Assembly: GCA_017938245.1 (NCBI GenBank)
Contig: JAGBBX010000049.1
Span: forward strand, 21,902-85,901
Direction: 5' to 3'
DNA from: Bacteroidaceae bacterium
GTDB taxonomy: Bacteria; Bacteroidota; Bacteroidia; Bacteroidales; Bacteroidaceae
Length of the DNA: 64,000 bases
Part shown: one piece after another, positions 26,722-36,359 of the stretch
How the letters are laid out: each line of letters starts with the position of its first letter
Position numbering within the stretch: position 1 is the stretch's first letter
Translations under genes and position numbers: made by a program
The notes under the pieces: generated by a model
What the model saw: only the letters and a program-made list of their open reading frames with translations
Databases searched by the model: none
Told to the model about the DNA's origin: nothing

Positions 26722-28020
26722 ATGAAACATATATCTTTCTGTCTATTCTTCTTGGTTGCAGCAATTACAATGAATGCGCAGAATCAGGATGCAGTGAAAA
26801 AATACTTCGACAAATGCCTTGACGAGCTTGTAGCAGATAGTCGTTTATCGGCCAAAGATAACACCTATAGCAGAGCAGATGAAGAGGAGAGAACCGACCC
26901 TACATATTTTAGGATGTTCACTCCTACGGTTCTATATGAGTCGACAATTAAGCAGGGATTCAATAGTGGGTTCGATTTAACAAAACAGGGTGACAGCGAG
27001 ATAGAACTATACGAGCATCGTAAGATGATGATTGATCGTTTATTGCTTAATGTCTATAAACTTCGTCCCGATATGGTGAATATTACCGAGGCCGATATGC
27101 GTAGTCTTGTAACACCGGCCGAGTTGGAGGAAAAGCAGAGAGCCCTTCTCGACGAGAAGAAGGATAAACCTTTGGTTATCCCCGATAATGTGCAGGGAAA
27201 CCTCGAAACAAAAGTGGTAAAACCTAACTATTGGCGCACATCGGGTAGCTTCTCTTTCAGTTTTACACAGAACTACTTCTCGGGTAACTGGGCACAGGGT
27301 GGTGATAACAATAAGACGTTGATTACAATACTCAAACTGCATCTTAATTATAACGACAAAAAGAAAATTTCTTTCGAGAATACTTTTGAAGCAAAATTGG
27401 GATTTGTCACTGTATCGGGAGACACGCTTCACAACTACAAGACTAACAACGATATGTTGCGTCTCGACTCTAAATTCGGTTATAAGATTCTGAATAATGT
27501 GAATCTCTCGGCTAAAATGACATTGCAGACACAGTCTATGCCAAACTATCCGACAAATAACCGTGATTTTGTATCTAATTTTATGGCGCCTTTTGATGCC
27601 AACTTCTCGGTCGGTCTCGACTATAAGCGTAGCGGAAAGAATTGGAATCTGTCGCTTTATTTCGCTCCATTGTCGGCATATAATTACAAGTTTGTACGTT
27701 ACGGCTATCTGGCATCGCGTTATGGTATACGTGCCGGTCGTCAGCATAAAGAGGATTTCGGTACTCAGATACAGCCCACATTCAATGCTACCATCTGCAA
27801 GAATGTAACACTTAATTCGCGTATGGAGTATTATACCAACTATTCTCGTGCTTATTTCAATTGGGAGAATACATTTAAAATGAAGATAAACAAATACCTC
27901 GATGCAACACTCTTTATGCACGGTCGTTTCGATGACAGTTCTCGTGGGCTATACAGCGATTCGTATGGATATTGGCAGTTTAAAGAGTATATGACATTGG
28001 GATTGACATATTCGTGGTAA
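26722..28020 (+). CDS. DUF3078 outer-membrane beta-barrel protein
   Basis: A 432-residue exported protein with a signal peptide (MKHISFCLFFLVAAITMNAQ). A helical N-terminal region (about 20-150) is followed by a run of alternating hydrophobic strands starting at NYWRTSGSFSFSFTQNYFSG and finishing in MTLGLTYSW. A terminal aromatic residue is typical of proteins assembled by BamA. The W.SG..S...Q...NW..GG.N block (SGNWAQGGDNN) is the DUF3078 signature. Function unknown; likely a barrel in the outer membrane. Divergent from yidC. Confidence 0.85.
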   Translation: MKHISFCLFFLVAAITMNAQNQDAVKKYFDKCLDELVADSRLSAKDNTYSRADEEERTDPTYFRMFTPTVLYESTIKQGFNSGFDLTKQGDSEIELYEHRKMMIDRLLLNVYKLRPDMVNITEADMRSLVTPAELEEKQRALLDEKKDKPLVIPDNVQGNLETKVVKPNYWRTSGSFSFSFTQNYFSGNWAQGGDNNKTLITILKLHLNYNDKKKISFENTFEAKLGFVTVSGDTLHNYKTNNDMLRLDSKFGYKILNNVNLSAKMTLQTQSMPNYPTNNRDFVSNFMAPFDANFSVGLDYKRSGKNWNLSLYFAPLSAYNYKFVRYGYLASRYGIRAGRQHKEDFGTQIQPTFNATICKNVTLNSRMEYYTNYSRAYFNWENTFKMKINKYLDATLFMHGRFDDSSRGLYSDSYGYWQFKEYMTLGLTYSW

Positions 28021-28094
28021 TCAACCGAACGAATAATTGTGTTATAGAATAAAATGATATTAAGAAACAACTTAAGACTCTGAATATAATTTAG

Positions 28095-30122
28095 ATGAAT
28101 TGGTCTTCCCTTTTTCCTATAGCCGACCCGACGTGGATATTTTTTTGGGTATTGTGCATAATTCTGTTTGCGCCGCTTCTGTTCCAGAAATTGCGTCTGC
28201 CGCATATTATAGGTATGATTTTGGCGGGATTGTTGGTAGGCCCAAACGGACTCAATATTTTGGAAAGGGACGATAGCTTCGAACTCTTTGGTAAGGTAGG
28301 ACTATATTATATAATGTTCCTTGCGAGTCTCGAGATAAATATGCAGGAACTGAAAGAACACAAGGGTGGTGCGCTCACTTTAGGCCTGTTGGCATTCATT
28401 GTCCCCATTCTTTTAGGACTCTTTACCAATATCATAGTGCTCGATTTTAATATAATAACGGCTGTACTGCTTGCAAGTATGTATGCCTCGTACACGCTGA
28501 TTTCCTATCCCATTGTCGCACGATATGGTCTATCGCGCTTGAAATGTGTGAACTTTGTGGTAGGAGGAACGGTGATAACAGATACTTTGACGCTTTTTGT
28601 ACTTGCTGTGGTTGGTGGACTATTCAGTGGCGAGTCGGATGGCTGGTTCTTTGTGCTTCTGCTGTTGAAACTCATATTGCTCACAGCTGCTATAATATTT
28701 TTCTTCCCGCGTATTGCCCGATATTTCTTTCGCAAATATAACGACGGAACAATACAATATATCTTTGTAATGGCAATGCTCTTTCTGGGGGCCGGAATGA
28801 TGGAACTTGTGGGAATGGAAGGCATATTAGGTGCATTTATAGCAGGACTTGTGCTCAATAGGCTCATTCCGCACTCCTCGCCTCTTATGCGTAGAATAGA
28901 GTTTATTGGTAACGCTATCTTTATTCCCTATTTTCTTATAGGAGTGGGAATGATTATCAATGTAAAGGTTCTTTTCTCCGGTTCAGGAGCTTTGCTTGTT
29001 ATGTTGGCAATGGTGATTACGGCGCTTACAGGAAAATGGCTTGCCTCTTGGTTTACAGCAAAAGCATTCAAGCTGAAGGGTGATGAGCAACGCCTGATGT
29101 TTGGTTTGAGCAGTTCGCAGGCTGCGGCAACATTGGCTGCCGCACTTGTGGGACACGGCATAAAATTATCTGATGGTACACCGCTGCTTAACGACGATGT
29201 TCTCAATGGTACTATTCTGCTTATTCTTGTCTCGTGTATCGTGAGTTCAATAACAACCGACAGGGCATCGCGTAGCATTATTGTCTCGGGTGCCGACCTT
29301 GACAAGCCTGTCAATACATCTAAAAAGACGCTCTTGGCGCTTGCCAATCCCAATATGGTTGACAAACTTATGGACCTTGCGCTGCTTATGCGCAAAGAGA
29401 ACTCCACAATTCCTCTTTCGGCTGTAACGGTAGTGCTTGATGAGGATGTGACGATGCAGAATCGTGCAACCCGATTGCTCGACACTGCCGCGCAGATAGC
29501 TGCCTCGGTAAATGTCCCTCTGCTCACAAAAAAACGTCTCACAACCAACCTCTCTAATGGTATCATCCACGAGATGAAGGAGAATGACTATCGCGAACTA
29601 ATCGTGGGATTCCATAAGAAAGAGACGGCAAACGATACTTTCCTGGGAAATGTATTGCCCGAACTACTGAAGAATCTGCATTGTCAGATAATTATGGCAC
29701 GTATAACAATGCCGCTTAATACCATAAGACGCATACATATTACCTTCCCCGCAAAAGCCGAGTTTGAGGCCGGATTCAATAATTGGGTTGAGCAGACTGT
29801 TCGTATGGCATCGGGACTGGGATGTAAAGTCTATTATCACGGACATCCCGATACAATGATGCTTATAGAGCGATACATAAAGTCGAATGCCACCATAGAA
29901 GCCGAGTTTTGCCCCACAGACGGCGGAAACGACCTTAAACGTCTGGCAAAGATAATAAGAAATGACCATCTGCTTGTAATTGTGAGTGCACGAAAGGGCT
30001 CAATTTCGTTCCGTCCGTCACTCGACCACGTATTTACCCAGTTACAGCGCGATTATCAAGAGACAAGCATTCTACTCATATATCCTAATGGTTATTCGGT
30101 CGATAGTGAGACGAATAAATAA
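28095..30122 (+). CDS. Kef/CPA2-type cation:proton antiporter with C-terminal USP-like domains
   Basis: A 675-residue membrane protein. Residues 1-385 form the Na+/H+ exchanger domain with about 12 helices; visible family blocks include LRLPHIIGMILAGLLVGPNG, GALTLGLLAFIVPILLG and GILGAFIAGLVLNRLIP. The C-terminal 290 residues are soluble and hold two universal-stress-protein-like halves (for example LALANPNMVDKLMDLALLMR, and IIRNDHLLVIVSARKGSISF near the end). It probably exchanges K+ or Na+ for H+, with nucleotide control through the USP part. It is convergent with doxX, with only 4 bases between the stops. Confidence 0.87.
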   Translation: MNWSSLFPIADPTWIFFWVLCIILFAPLLFQKLRLPHIIGMILAGLLVGPNGLNILERDDSFELFGKVGLYYIMFLASLEINMQELKEHKGGALTLGLLAFIVPILLGLFTNIIVLDFNIITAVLLASMYASYTLISYPIVARYGLSRLKCVNFVVGGTVITDTLTLFVLAVVGGLFSGESDGWFFVLLLLKLILLTAAIIFFFPRIARYFFRKYNDGTIQYIFVMAMLFLGAGMMELVGMEGILGAFIAGLVLNRLIPHSSPLMRRIEFIGNAIFIPYFLIGVGMIINVKVLFSGSGALLVMLAMVITALTGKWLASWFTAKAFKLKGDEQRLMFGLSSSQAAATLAAALVGHGIKLSDGTPLLNDDVLNGTILLILVSCIVSSITTDRASRSIIVSGADLDKPVNTSKKTLLALANPNMVDKLMDLALLMRKENSTIPLSAVTVVLDEDVTMQNRATRLLDTAAQIAASVNVPLLTKKRLTTNLSNGIIHEMKENDYRELIVGFHKKETANDTFLGNVLPELLKNLHCQIIMARITMPLNTIRRIHITFPAKAEFEAGFNNWVEQTVRMASGLGCKVYYHGHPDTMMLIERYIKSNATIEAEFCPTDGGNDLKRLAKIIRNDHLLVIVSARKGSISFRPSLDHVFTQLQRDYQETSILLIYPNGYSVDSETNK

Positions 30123-30126
30123 TTTC

Positions 30127-30570
30127 TCAGTTACTCCTTCGTCGTGTTATTCTTTGGTGAATTACAGCGTCTAATGAGAAATATCCGGGTCCGGCAAGCA
30201 AAAGGATAAAAAATATCGTAAGGTACATAAGGGCCGGCTCGCGTACGATGAACGGGTCGTTCGTGTGTATGGCAATAAGTGCTACCGCCATTGCAAATAT
30301 CATTGGTAAAAGTGCCAAGCGAAACAAAAGTCCGAAAATAAGACACAGCGAGCAGATGACCTCGGCAAAGATAGTACAGAGTAATGAAAGGGTATTTCCT
30401 ATGCCCAAAGGGTCGGGAAAACTCGTTGATAGCATCTCAAATGCCATCATTTTCTCGATTCCGTGATTAAGGAACATCATACCAAAGAACAACCGAGACA
30501 TAAGAATCAATGCTGATGTTGCCATAGGGGTTGGCGGTGCAGGAAAGAGAATCTTTAAAAAACGGTTCAT
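30127..30570 (-). CDS. DoxX family membrane protein
   Basis: A 147-residue protein with four membrane helices. The DoxX signature is seen in ILMSRLFFGMMFLNHGIEKM and in the helix LLPMIFAMAVALIAIHTNDP. DoxX proteins act in quinone- or thiol-linked redox processes at the membrane; the exact role is unknown. It follows the SIMPL gene on the same strand, but a very stable hairpin lies between them with its base 3 nt from this start codon. Confidence 0.85.
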   Translation of the reverse strand: MNRFLKILFPAPPTPMATSALILMSRLFFGMMFLNHGIEKMMAFEMLSTSFPDPLGIGNTLSLLCTIFAEVICSLCLIFGLLFRLALLPMIFAMAVALIAIHTNDPFIVREPALMYLTIFFILLLAGPGYFSLDAVIHQRITRRRSN

Positions 30571-30573
30571 AAT

Positions 30574-30617
30574 AATACAGGGTGTAATGTTTTTTATATA
30601 ACACTACACCCTGTATT
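30574..30617 (-). terminator. Long hairpin between the SIMPL and doxX genes
   Basis: Arms AATACAGGGTGTA (30574-30586) and TACACCCTGTATT (30605-30617) are perfect, and pairing continues to about 17 pairs with one mismatch. The plus-strand side is followed by TTGTTTTTA. The minus-strand side runs straight into the doxX start. It could end the SIMPL transcript or mask the doxX ribosome-binding region. Confidence 0.6.
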
Positions 30618-30635
30618 TTGTTTTTATTCTTAGGC

Positions 30636-31361
30636 CTACTTAAGTTCAAATTTTACGTTTACGTGTACCGTATAGGTAAGTTTACCTATTGCAATACTCT
30701 CCTGGGGAAGGCTACCTGCGCTATCCTCTGAACTCTCCTCAACCAATATTGCGTTTCGGCTCTTGTATATACGCGGCTGTGGGGAACTGTTTGTATTCCA
30801 GGAACTAACTCTTATGGCTTTTCCAATACTCTGTCCGACGGCTCCTGCGTATGCCGTTGCTTGTCGCTGTGCTTTTTGCATAGCCTCTATGCCTAACTCG
30901 GTAATAAGTTGCTCCTCTTTTGTGAATCGGGTCTTTGCAAGTTGTATGTTGGTAATCTCTTTCTCTTCGAGCTCATATATTATTTTTTGCATAATGGTTG
31001 CGTCGCTTAGTTTGAGCATATAGCTCGCATTGCTTCGTGGTGCCACACGTTTCGAGAATGTCTTATAATCGAGAGTGCTGCCCATATAATCGAGTGTGAG
31101 AGCCTCGGAAATATCTATCTTATTGGCTTTCAGTACGGAAACCATTGCGTCCTGTTGTTGTTGAAGCGTCTTTTTGCCTTTGTAGTCGCTCTCCTTAATT
31201 GTTATAGAGAGGTATAACTCGTCGGGAGTTACCTCGCGCTGTGCCTCGGCCTGCATATCGATGTTGGGTACTTCGCTTTGCGCCGATGTCGTAAGTGGTA
31301 CTATGAGCATTAATGCGGCTATGATAATTGCTCTGCCGATAATTGTTACTTCTCTTTTCAT
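30636..31361 (-). CDS. SIMPL (DUF541) periplasmic protein
   Basis: A 241-residue protein with a signal peptide ending TTSAQ. The mature part has the SIMPL pattern: an early EAQREVTPDELYLSITIKE strand, a central helical block (AMQKAQRQATAYAGAVGQSI) and a closing beta segment (KLTYTVHVNVKFELK). Members include the E. coli oxidative-stress protein YggE; biochemical role is not established. It lies 66 bases ahead of doxX on the same strand. Confidence 0.85.
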   Translation of the reverse strand: MKREVTIIGRAIIIAALMLIVPLTTSAQSEVPNIDMQAEAQREVTPDELYLSITIKESDYKGKKTLQQQQDAMVSVLKANKIDISEALTLDYMGSTLDYKTFSKRVAPRSNASYMLKLSDATIMQKIIYELEEKEITNIQLAKTRFTKEEQLITELGIEAMQKAQRQATAYAGAVGQSIGKAIRVSSWNTNSSPQPRIYKSRNAILVEESSEDSAGSLPQESIAIGKLTYTVHVNVKFELK

Positions 31362-31484
31362 AATTTTACTTTTTAGTACAACGAATAGTGTTGCAATATA
31401 TGATAACTTTCTCGAAAGCTGGTGACTCGCCTCTGATATTTTGTTAAATTTAACGGGGTGGCCAAGATTTTAAACTCTGTTTGC

Positions 31485-32360
31485 TTATAGGTTATATGTT
31501 TTTCGGTATTCGAGTGGAGGAATGCCTTCGCGTTTCCTGAAAAACGTTGAAAACTGTCCTGCTGAGTCGAAATTTAGCTCTTTTGCAATCTGAGCTATAC
31601 TATCCGTACTCGATATAAGCAGTTCTTTTGCTTTCTGCAGACGGTGTTGCTGACGATATTCACCGGGTGATATGCCGCATATACGGCGAAACTCCCGTCG
31701 GAAATAGGAGTAGCCGATGCCTAAAACACCTGCAATCTCTTCAATGGTTTTTTCGGCATAACTTTCCGATGTTATCATTCTTTTTGCTTGGTTTATGGTG
31801 CGTGCAGTAAGACTTTCGCCGAGAGCTTTGCTTTGGCTTTCGTAGAGGATTCGTCCCAAAAGCATCAGCACAAGACTTGCTGCATATTGTGCCGCTCCGG
31901 GGATGTCTTGTGTCGAGTAGTTATATATATCATCGAAAATTTGGCTTACCTCCTTAAAGTCATTTGTGTAGAAGATGCACTGCTTGAATGTGAAGAATCC
32001 CGACCTTATGAGTTCGTCCATTCCTCGCCCGTTGAATCCGACCCAATACTCTTCCCAACCGGTCTCGCTGTCGGGACGGTATCTGTGCCACTCTCCCGGA
32101 AAAAGCAATAGCAATGTGCCTGCCTCAACAGTGGTGCGTGAGCACGATGCACTCTCGAATGTCCCTCGCCCTCGTGCAATGTAAACTATCTGGTATTCAT
32201 TGAGGGTGCGGCTTCCATCACTTCCAAAAAGATGGTTTTCGGGGTGTCCGACAGCGGGGTAGGGTGCATTGCTCTCGATATACTGCCCGCCAATGGTTGT
32301 TACCGCCACTCCCCAAGCAAGGTCGCGTGCCGATGGTTGTAGATATTTGAAACGGTTCAT
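31485..32360 (-). CDS. AraC-family transcriptional regulator
   Basis: A 291-residue regulator with an N-terminal cupin-type sensing domain (IVYIARGRGTFESAS, LLLLFPGEWHRYRPD) and a C-terminal double helix-turn-helix (TIEEIAGVLGIGYSYFRREF then SIAQIAKELNFDSAGQFSTF followed by FRKREGIPPLEYR). The cupin His and acidic residues suggest it senses a sugar or related ligand. The start at ATG 32360 (MNRFKYLQPSARDL) is set by a -7 box at 32388-32395; an in-frame ATG at 32441 lies upstream of that box. It is divergent from a DcaP-like porin gene, its likely target. Confidence 0.87.
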   Translation of the reverse strand: MNRFKYLQPSARDLAWGVAVTTIGGQYIESNAPYPAVGHPENHLFGSDGSRTLNEYQIVYIARGRGTFESASCSRTTVEAGTLLLLFPGEWHRYRPDSETGWEEYWVGFNGRGMDELIRSGFFTFKQCIFYTNDFKEVSQIFDDIYNYSTQDIPGAAQYAASLVLMLLGRILYESQSKALGESLTARTINQAKRMITSESYAEKTIEEIAGVLGIGYSYFRREFRRICGISPGEYRQQHRLQKAKELLISSTDSIAQIAKELNFDSAGQFSTFFRKREGIPPLEYRKTYNL

Positions 32361-32387
32361 TCTTTTTTGACATATATTATGTGTGTG

Positions 32388-32395
32388 CGAAGATA
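32388..32395 (-). promoter_or_regulatory. -7 box of the AraC-family gene
   Basis: Minus-strand TATCTTCG, 27 bases ahead of the ATG at 32360, within the 124-bp gap shared with the divergent porin gene. The porin's own promoter is not clear. Confidence 0.5.
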
Positions 32396-32484
32396 CATTT
32401 TTTTTCTTCCTTATGACGCCTGTTGCTAAACATTTTCTCACTTATATGCGTTTTCAGCCTTGTAAACAATTAAATTCTAAGATT

Positions 32485-33762
32485 ATGAAAAAAATCTTCA
32501 ATTTGGCTATTTTAACTGTATTGCTTTTGCAATTTGCACAGCCGGTAAAAGCGCAACGCTGGGCACGTATCTATGATTCGCCCGTCACAGTCTACAATTT
32601 CACCGAGACGGTAAATACTGCGCCCGAGATTGTGAATATCTTCTATAATACTCAGGGAGAACATTTCAGAGACCCTCTTGCGCCGCGTTTTATTCTTACC
32701 GACCGCGAGGGTCGGTGGGGATTAGGTATTGGTGGTTATCTGATGGGACGTGCCGAGGTCGACTTTGATAAGGTGTTGGATAATGTAGACTTCCTACCCT
32801 CGCAGATACAGCGCGGTTCGGGACCATCGAGCCAATATCAAATGGATATTACTACCTCGACTTTGTTCTTGAAATTGGTCGGTCGCAGTCGTATGCTTGG
32901 AGATTTTCAGCTCTTTACATCGGCCGATTGGCGCGGTGACGGAAAAACGTTACGCCTGCTTAATGCCTATATGCGTACCAAGCACGTGACATTGGGATAT
33001 ACAACGGGAAATTTTATGGACCTCGCAGCCTATCCGGCTACGGTGGATAATGCAGGCCCCTGCGGTATGACATTCTATCGTACAACACAGCTGGCACTTA
33101 ATTTTAATCTTTTCAGAGGTATGACGATGGGTATTGCAGTGGAGTCGCCCAATGTTTCTGCTGCTGATGATGAGTTTACAAACGTGGGAGCACAGACTTT
33201 CCCTAATATCCCAATCTATCTTAAATATAAACTATATGACGACGCTCACATACGCGTAGGTGGTATCCTGCGCGATATGTCCTACCGCAATCTTGTATCG
33301 GGTGGCAAGAGTCAGAAGATTGCTTGGGGAGCACAGGCAAGTACTCTTATGACATTCGGTAATTTTCAGGTAAGCGGACAATATTCTATTGGCGAGGGAA
33401 TAGGCTCTCTTGTGAATAATATTTCTAATGTGGGTGTAGACCTTGTTCCCGTCCCCGATAATAACGGTCAGATGATGTTGTTGCTCTCCAATGCCTGGTT
33501 TGCCTCTTTGCACTACAATTTCTCGAACAGTACATTTGTCTCGGCTACATACAGCCAGACTAACCTCTATTCGCGTCGCGGATATGCAGGCAATAATCCC
33601 GATATGTATAAGCGTGGGCAGTACCTTGCCGTGAATATGTTTACGATGGCAAGCGATAATCTCCAGCTGGGTCTTGAGTATCTGCACGGGTGGCGTGTCG
33701 ATTTTGACGAACATACATATAATGCTAATCGTATAAATGTTTCTGCAAGATACAATTTCTGA
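32485..33762 (+). CDS. DcaP-like outer-membrane porin
   Basis: A 425-residue protein with a signal peptide (MKKIFNLAILTVLLLQFAQPVKAQ) and a barrel made of alternating strands, ending in INVSARYNF with a terminal Phe. The block FLKLVGRSRMLGDFQLFTSA then DWRGDGKTLRLLNAYMRTKH followed by VTLGYTTGNFMDLAAYPATVD resembles the DcaP-type trimeric porins. These pass negatively charged small molecules; the substrate here is unknown. The start at 32485 is chosen for the signal peptide; an in-frame ATG at 32383 would add 34 unrelated residues. The divergent AraC-type gene may control it. Confidence 0.75.
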   Translation: MKKIFNLAILTVLLLQFAQPVKAQRWARIYDSPVTVYNFTETVNTAPEIVNIFYNTQGEHFRDPLAPRFILTDREGRWGLGIGGYLMGRAEVDFDKVLDNVDFLPSQIQRGSGPSSQYQMDITTSTLFLKLVGRSRMLGDFQLFTSADWRGDGKTLRLLNAYMRTKHVTLGYTTGNFMDLAAYPATVDNAGPCGMTFYRTTQLALNFNLFRGMTMGIAVESPNVSAADDEFTNVGAQTFPNIPIYLKYKLYDDAHIRVGGILRDMSYRNLVSGGKSQKIAWGAQASTLMTFGNFQVSGQYSIGEGIGSLVNNISNVGVDLVPVPDNNGQMMLLLSNAWFASLHYNFSNSTFVSATYSQTNLYSRRGYAGNNPDMYKRGQYLAVNMFTMASDNLQLGLEYLHGWRVDFDEHTYNANRINVSARYNF

Positions 33763-33782
33763 TTTTTTGTCATTTAGTTTGT

Positions 33783-33810
33783 GGGGCTGTATCACTCTTG
33801 GTACAGCCTC
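33783..33810 (+). terminator. Terminator hairpin after the porin gene
   Basis: Nine-pair stem GGGGCTGTA / TACAGCCTC with one G-U, 20 bases after the porin stop. T-tract weak. Confidence 0.5.
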
Positions 33811-33881
33811 ATTCTGTTATCCTTAGAAACTTCTAACAACTATATTGTATTTGCGTTGTAGAAAAAAACAGTTACAAGTGT

Positions 33882-33911
33882 ATTGCAATTTAATACTTTT
33901 TTATATATTTG
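33882..33911 (+). promoter_or_regulatory. Promoter of the Pit phosphate transporter gene
   Basis: ATTG at 33882-33885 as near -33, 18 bases, then TATATTTG at 33904-33911. The start codon lies 95 bases further on. Confidence 0.5.
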
Positions 33912-34005
33912 CGCTAACGTGCGAATATGTGCTGCTGACGTTGGTAGATATTCAAGTTTGTTTGTGAATTAAATAAACACAAAATATAACTAATTATTTT
34001 AGATT

Positions 34006-36288
34006 ATGGACTTTGACATTTCGTATCTGTTAATTGTCGCCTTTATGTTTATGCTGGCGATAATCGACTTGACGGTTGGAGTGAGTAATGATGCTGTTAA
34101 CTTTCTGAGTTCGGCTGTCGGTAGTAGGGCTGCTAAATTGCGTACAGTACTTATTGTGGCATCTATCGGCGTATTTGTAGGAGCTGCTTTCAGTAGCGGT
34201 ATGATGGATATTGCCCGACACGGAATTTTCCAACCACAGTATTTCTATTTCAGCGAGGTAATGTGTATCTTCCTTGCAGTGGTGATAAGCGACGTTTTTT
34301 TGCTCGACCTCTTTAACTCTTTAGGATTGCCGACATCTACAACGGTGTCTATGGTTTTCGAGCTTTTGGGAGCGGCGTTCATAATCTCAATCATTAAAAT
34401 GTCTACCGACACTATGCCCGAGATTCCCGATGAAGGTATTCTTGCTCTGCTAAACACCGAGAAGGCATTGACAATGATTATCTCTATCTTCCTCTCGGTG
34501 GCAATAGCGTTTGTTTTTGGTCTTATCGTACAGTGGATTTCACGTCTTATTTTCACTTTCCATTTCCGTCGTAATTTGGCGGCTAAGATAGGTATTTTCG
34601 GTGGTATTGCGGTAACTGCTATCCTTTATTTTATGCTTATGAAGGGCCTTAAAGGCAGTACATTGGTACCTGCTGATGTAAAAGAGTTTATCGACAATAA
34701 TACTTTGATGCTCATTGGTGCCTCTTTTGTCTTCTTTACAGTACTGATGCAAATACTTCATTGGTTAAAGGTGAATGTGCTTAAGATTGTTGTACTTATC
34801 GGAACATTCTCTTTGGCATTGGCTTTTGCCGGTAACGACCTGGTGAACTTTATCGGTGTAACATTGGCGGGCTTATCTTCTTTTATGGACTTTACCGAGA
34901 ATGCTACCGGTGTTGCTGCCGACCAATATGTAATGACATCACTTACCGAATCGGCCAAGACGCCTGTATACTACCTTATAGGAGCAGGTGCGATAATGGT
35001 ATTTGCTCTTTGTACAAGCAAGAAAGCCAAGAAAGTGCTCCAGACATCTATAAATCTCACAAGCCAGAAGAATGATGAGAACGATATGTTCGGCTCTTCA
35101 CCTTTGGCACGTAATATTGTGCGTGTTACAACAAATATGGTAACTGCAATCTCGCGTAAGACCCCCGAAAATGTTAAGGCTTGGGTGAATAAGCGTTTTG
35201 CGCCGCTTGAGGAACGCGAGGATGTGGCATTCGATCTTGTTCGTGCATCGGTTAATCTGGTGCTTGCCGGTCTGCTCATTGCGTTGGGTACATCATTGAA
35301 ACTTCCTCTCTCTACCACTTACGTTACATTTATGGTGGGTATGGGTTCTTCACTTGCCGACCGTGCTTGGGGACGCGAGAGTGCTGTGTATCGTGTAACC
35401 GGTGTTGTATCGGTAATAGGTGGATGGTTTATTACTGCGGGTGCAGCGTTTATTCTTGCGGCGTTGGTTGCTACCATTATGTACTTTGGTGGCATTGTGG
35501 CAATGTATATAATGATTGCTGTTGTAATCTATCTGCTTATCCAGAGTCACATCAACTATAATAAGAAGCAGAGCGCCGAAAAACAGGATACTAAGATGGA
35601 GGTTATTATGTCATCCGATAATCCCGAGGAGGTTTGGGATTTGCTTAAGCAGCACTCTGCCGAGACTCTCTCAAAGACTCTGACATTCTCGGCTGAAACT
35701 TATAAACTGATGTTCGATGCTTTTGCCAAAGACGACCATCGCCCGCTGCGTAGCTCGCTCATTAAGATAGATGATGAAAAGAATCTAATGAAGAAGATGC
35801 GCCGTTTCGAGACTCGCGGAATGCAGCGTATAGATAAGTCTATTGTATTTGAGCGCAGTACTTGGTATCATCTGTGTACAAACAGCTGTCAGCAGATGTT
35901 GAATACTCTTACACGCATTGGTAAACCGATGAAAGAGCACGCCGAGAATAGCTTCAGCCCTCTTTCTAAGGAGTATATCGAGGAGTTTACACCATATTGT
36001 ATGGATGTTTACAAGGTGCTAGCAGATATTAATAATATAATCGCCACAGGTGATTACTCGGGTGCCGATGAGGTTTCCGACCGAGGTAAGAATCTTAAGC
36101 ACGCACTTGCCAACCTGCGTAAGACTCAGACAATGCGTCTGCATCAGAGTCCCGGCAGCTTGCGTATGGATTTTGTTTATCTGAATCTTATCCAGGAGTC
36201 GCACGAGTTGCTTAGTGAGGTGCGTAACCTCTTGCGTGGAGGACAGAAGTTCTTCTCGGAGGTTAGCGCCCCCAAGACTATTGAATAA
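34006..36288 (+). CDS. Pit-family inorganic phosphate transporter with PhoU-like C-terminus
   Basis: A 760-residue membrane protein. The two Pit signatures with paired Asn/Asp residues are seen: VGVSNDAVNFLSSAVGS at the start and ALAFAGNDLVNFIGVTLAG near residue 285, plus GLPTSTTVSMVFELLGAAF and LPLSTTYVTFMVGMGSS. These mark the inverted repeats that move phosphate with H+ or Na+. Residues about 515-760 form a helical soluble domain resembling PhoU, which may gate transport. This extended form is typical of Bacteroidota; classic PitA is about 500 residues. Transcribed alone. Confidence 0.9.
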   Translation: MDFDISYLLIVAFMFMLAIIDLTVGVSNDAVNFLSSAVGSRAAKLRTVLIVASIGVFVGAAFSSGMMDIARHGIFQPQYFYFSEVMCIFLAVVISDVFLLDLFNSLGLPTSTTVSMVFELLGAAFIISIIKMSTDTMPEIPDEGILALLNTEKALTMIISIFLSVAIAFVFGLIVQWISRLIFTFHFRRNLAAKIGIFGGIAVTAILYFMLMKGLKGSTLVPADVKEFIDNNTLMLIGASFVFFTVLMQILHWLKVNVLKIVVLIGTFSLALAFAGNDLVNFIGVTLAGLSSFMDFTENATGVAADQYVMTSLTESAKTPVYYLIGAGAIMVFALCTSKKAKKVLQTSINLTSQKNDENDMFGSSPLARNIVRVTTNMVTAISRKTPENVKAWVNKRFAPLEEREDVAFDLVRASVNLVLAGLLIALGTSLKLPLSTTYVTFMVGMGSSLADRAWGRESAVYRVTGVVSVIGGWFITAGAAFILAALVATIMYFGGIVAMYIMIAVVIYLLIQSHINYNKKQSAEKQDTKMEVIMSSDNPEEVWDLLKQHSAETLSKTLTFSAETYKLMFDAFAKDDHRPLRSSLIKIDDEKNLMKKMRRFETRGMQRIDKSIVFERSTWYHLCTNSCQQMLNTLTRIGKPMKEHAENSFSPLSKEYIEEFTPYCMDVYKVLADINNIIATGDYSGADEVSDRGKNLKHALANLRKTQTMRLHQSPGSLRMDFVYLNLIQESHELLSEVRNLLRGGQKFFSEVSAPKTIE

Positions 36289-36297
36289 TCTAAATTT

Positions 36298-36324
36298 TCT
36301 CCCTCGCTTTTATGGCGGGGGAGA
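36298..36324 (+). terminator. Hairpin between the Pit gene and nfo
   Basis: Ten-pair stem TCTCCCTCGC / GCGGGGGAGA with one G-U, 9 bases after the phosphate-transporter stop. Confidence 0.5.
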
Positions 36325-36359
36325 GTTGTAATAATTAAACCTTAAAATGTAAATAGAGT

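Noticed and set aside
27040-27921. 293-codon minus-strand frame inside the DUF3078 gene
   Set aside because: Antisense shadow; the plus-strand gene has signal peptide, family signature and terminal aromatic residue.
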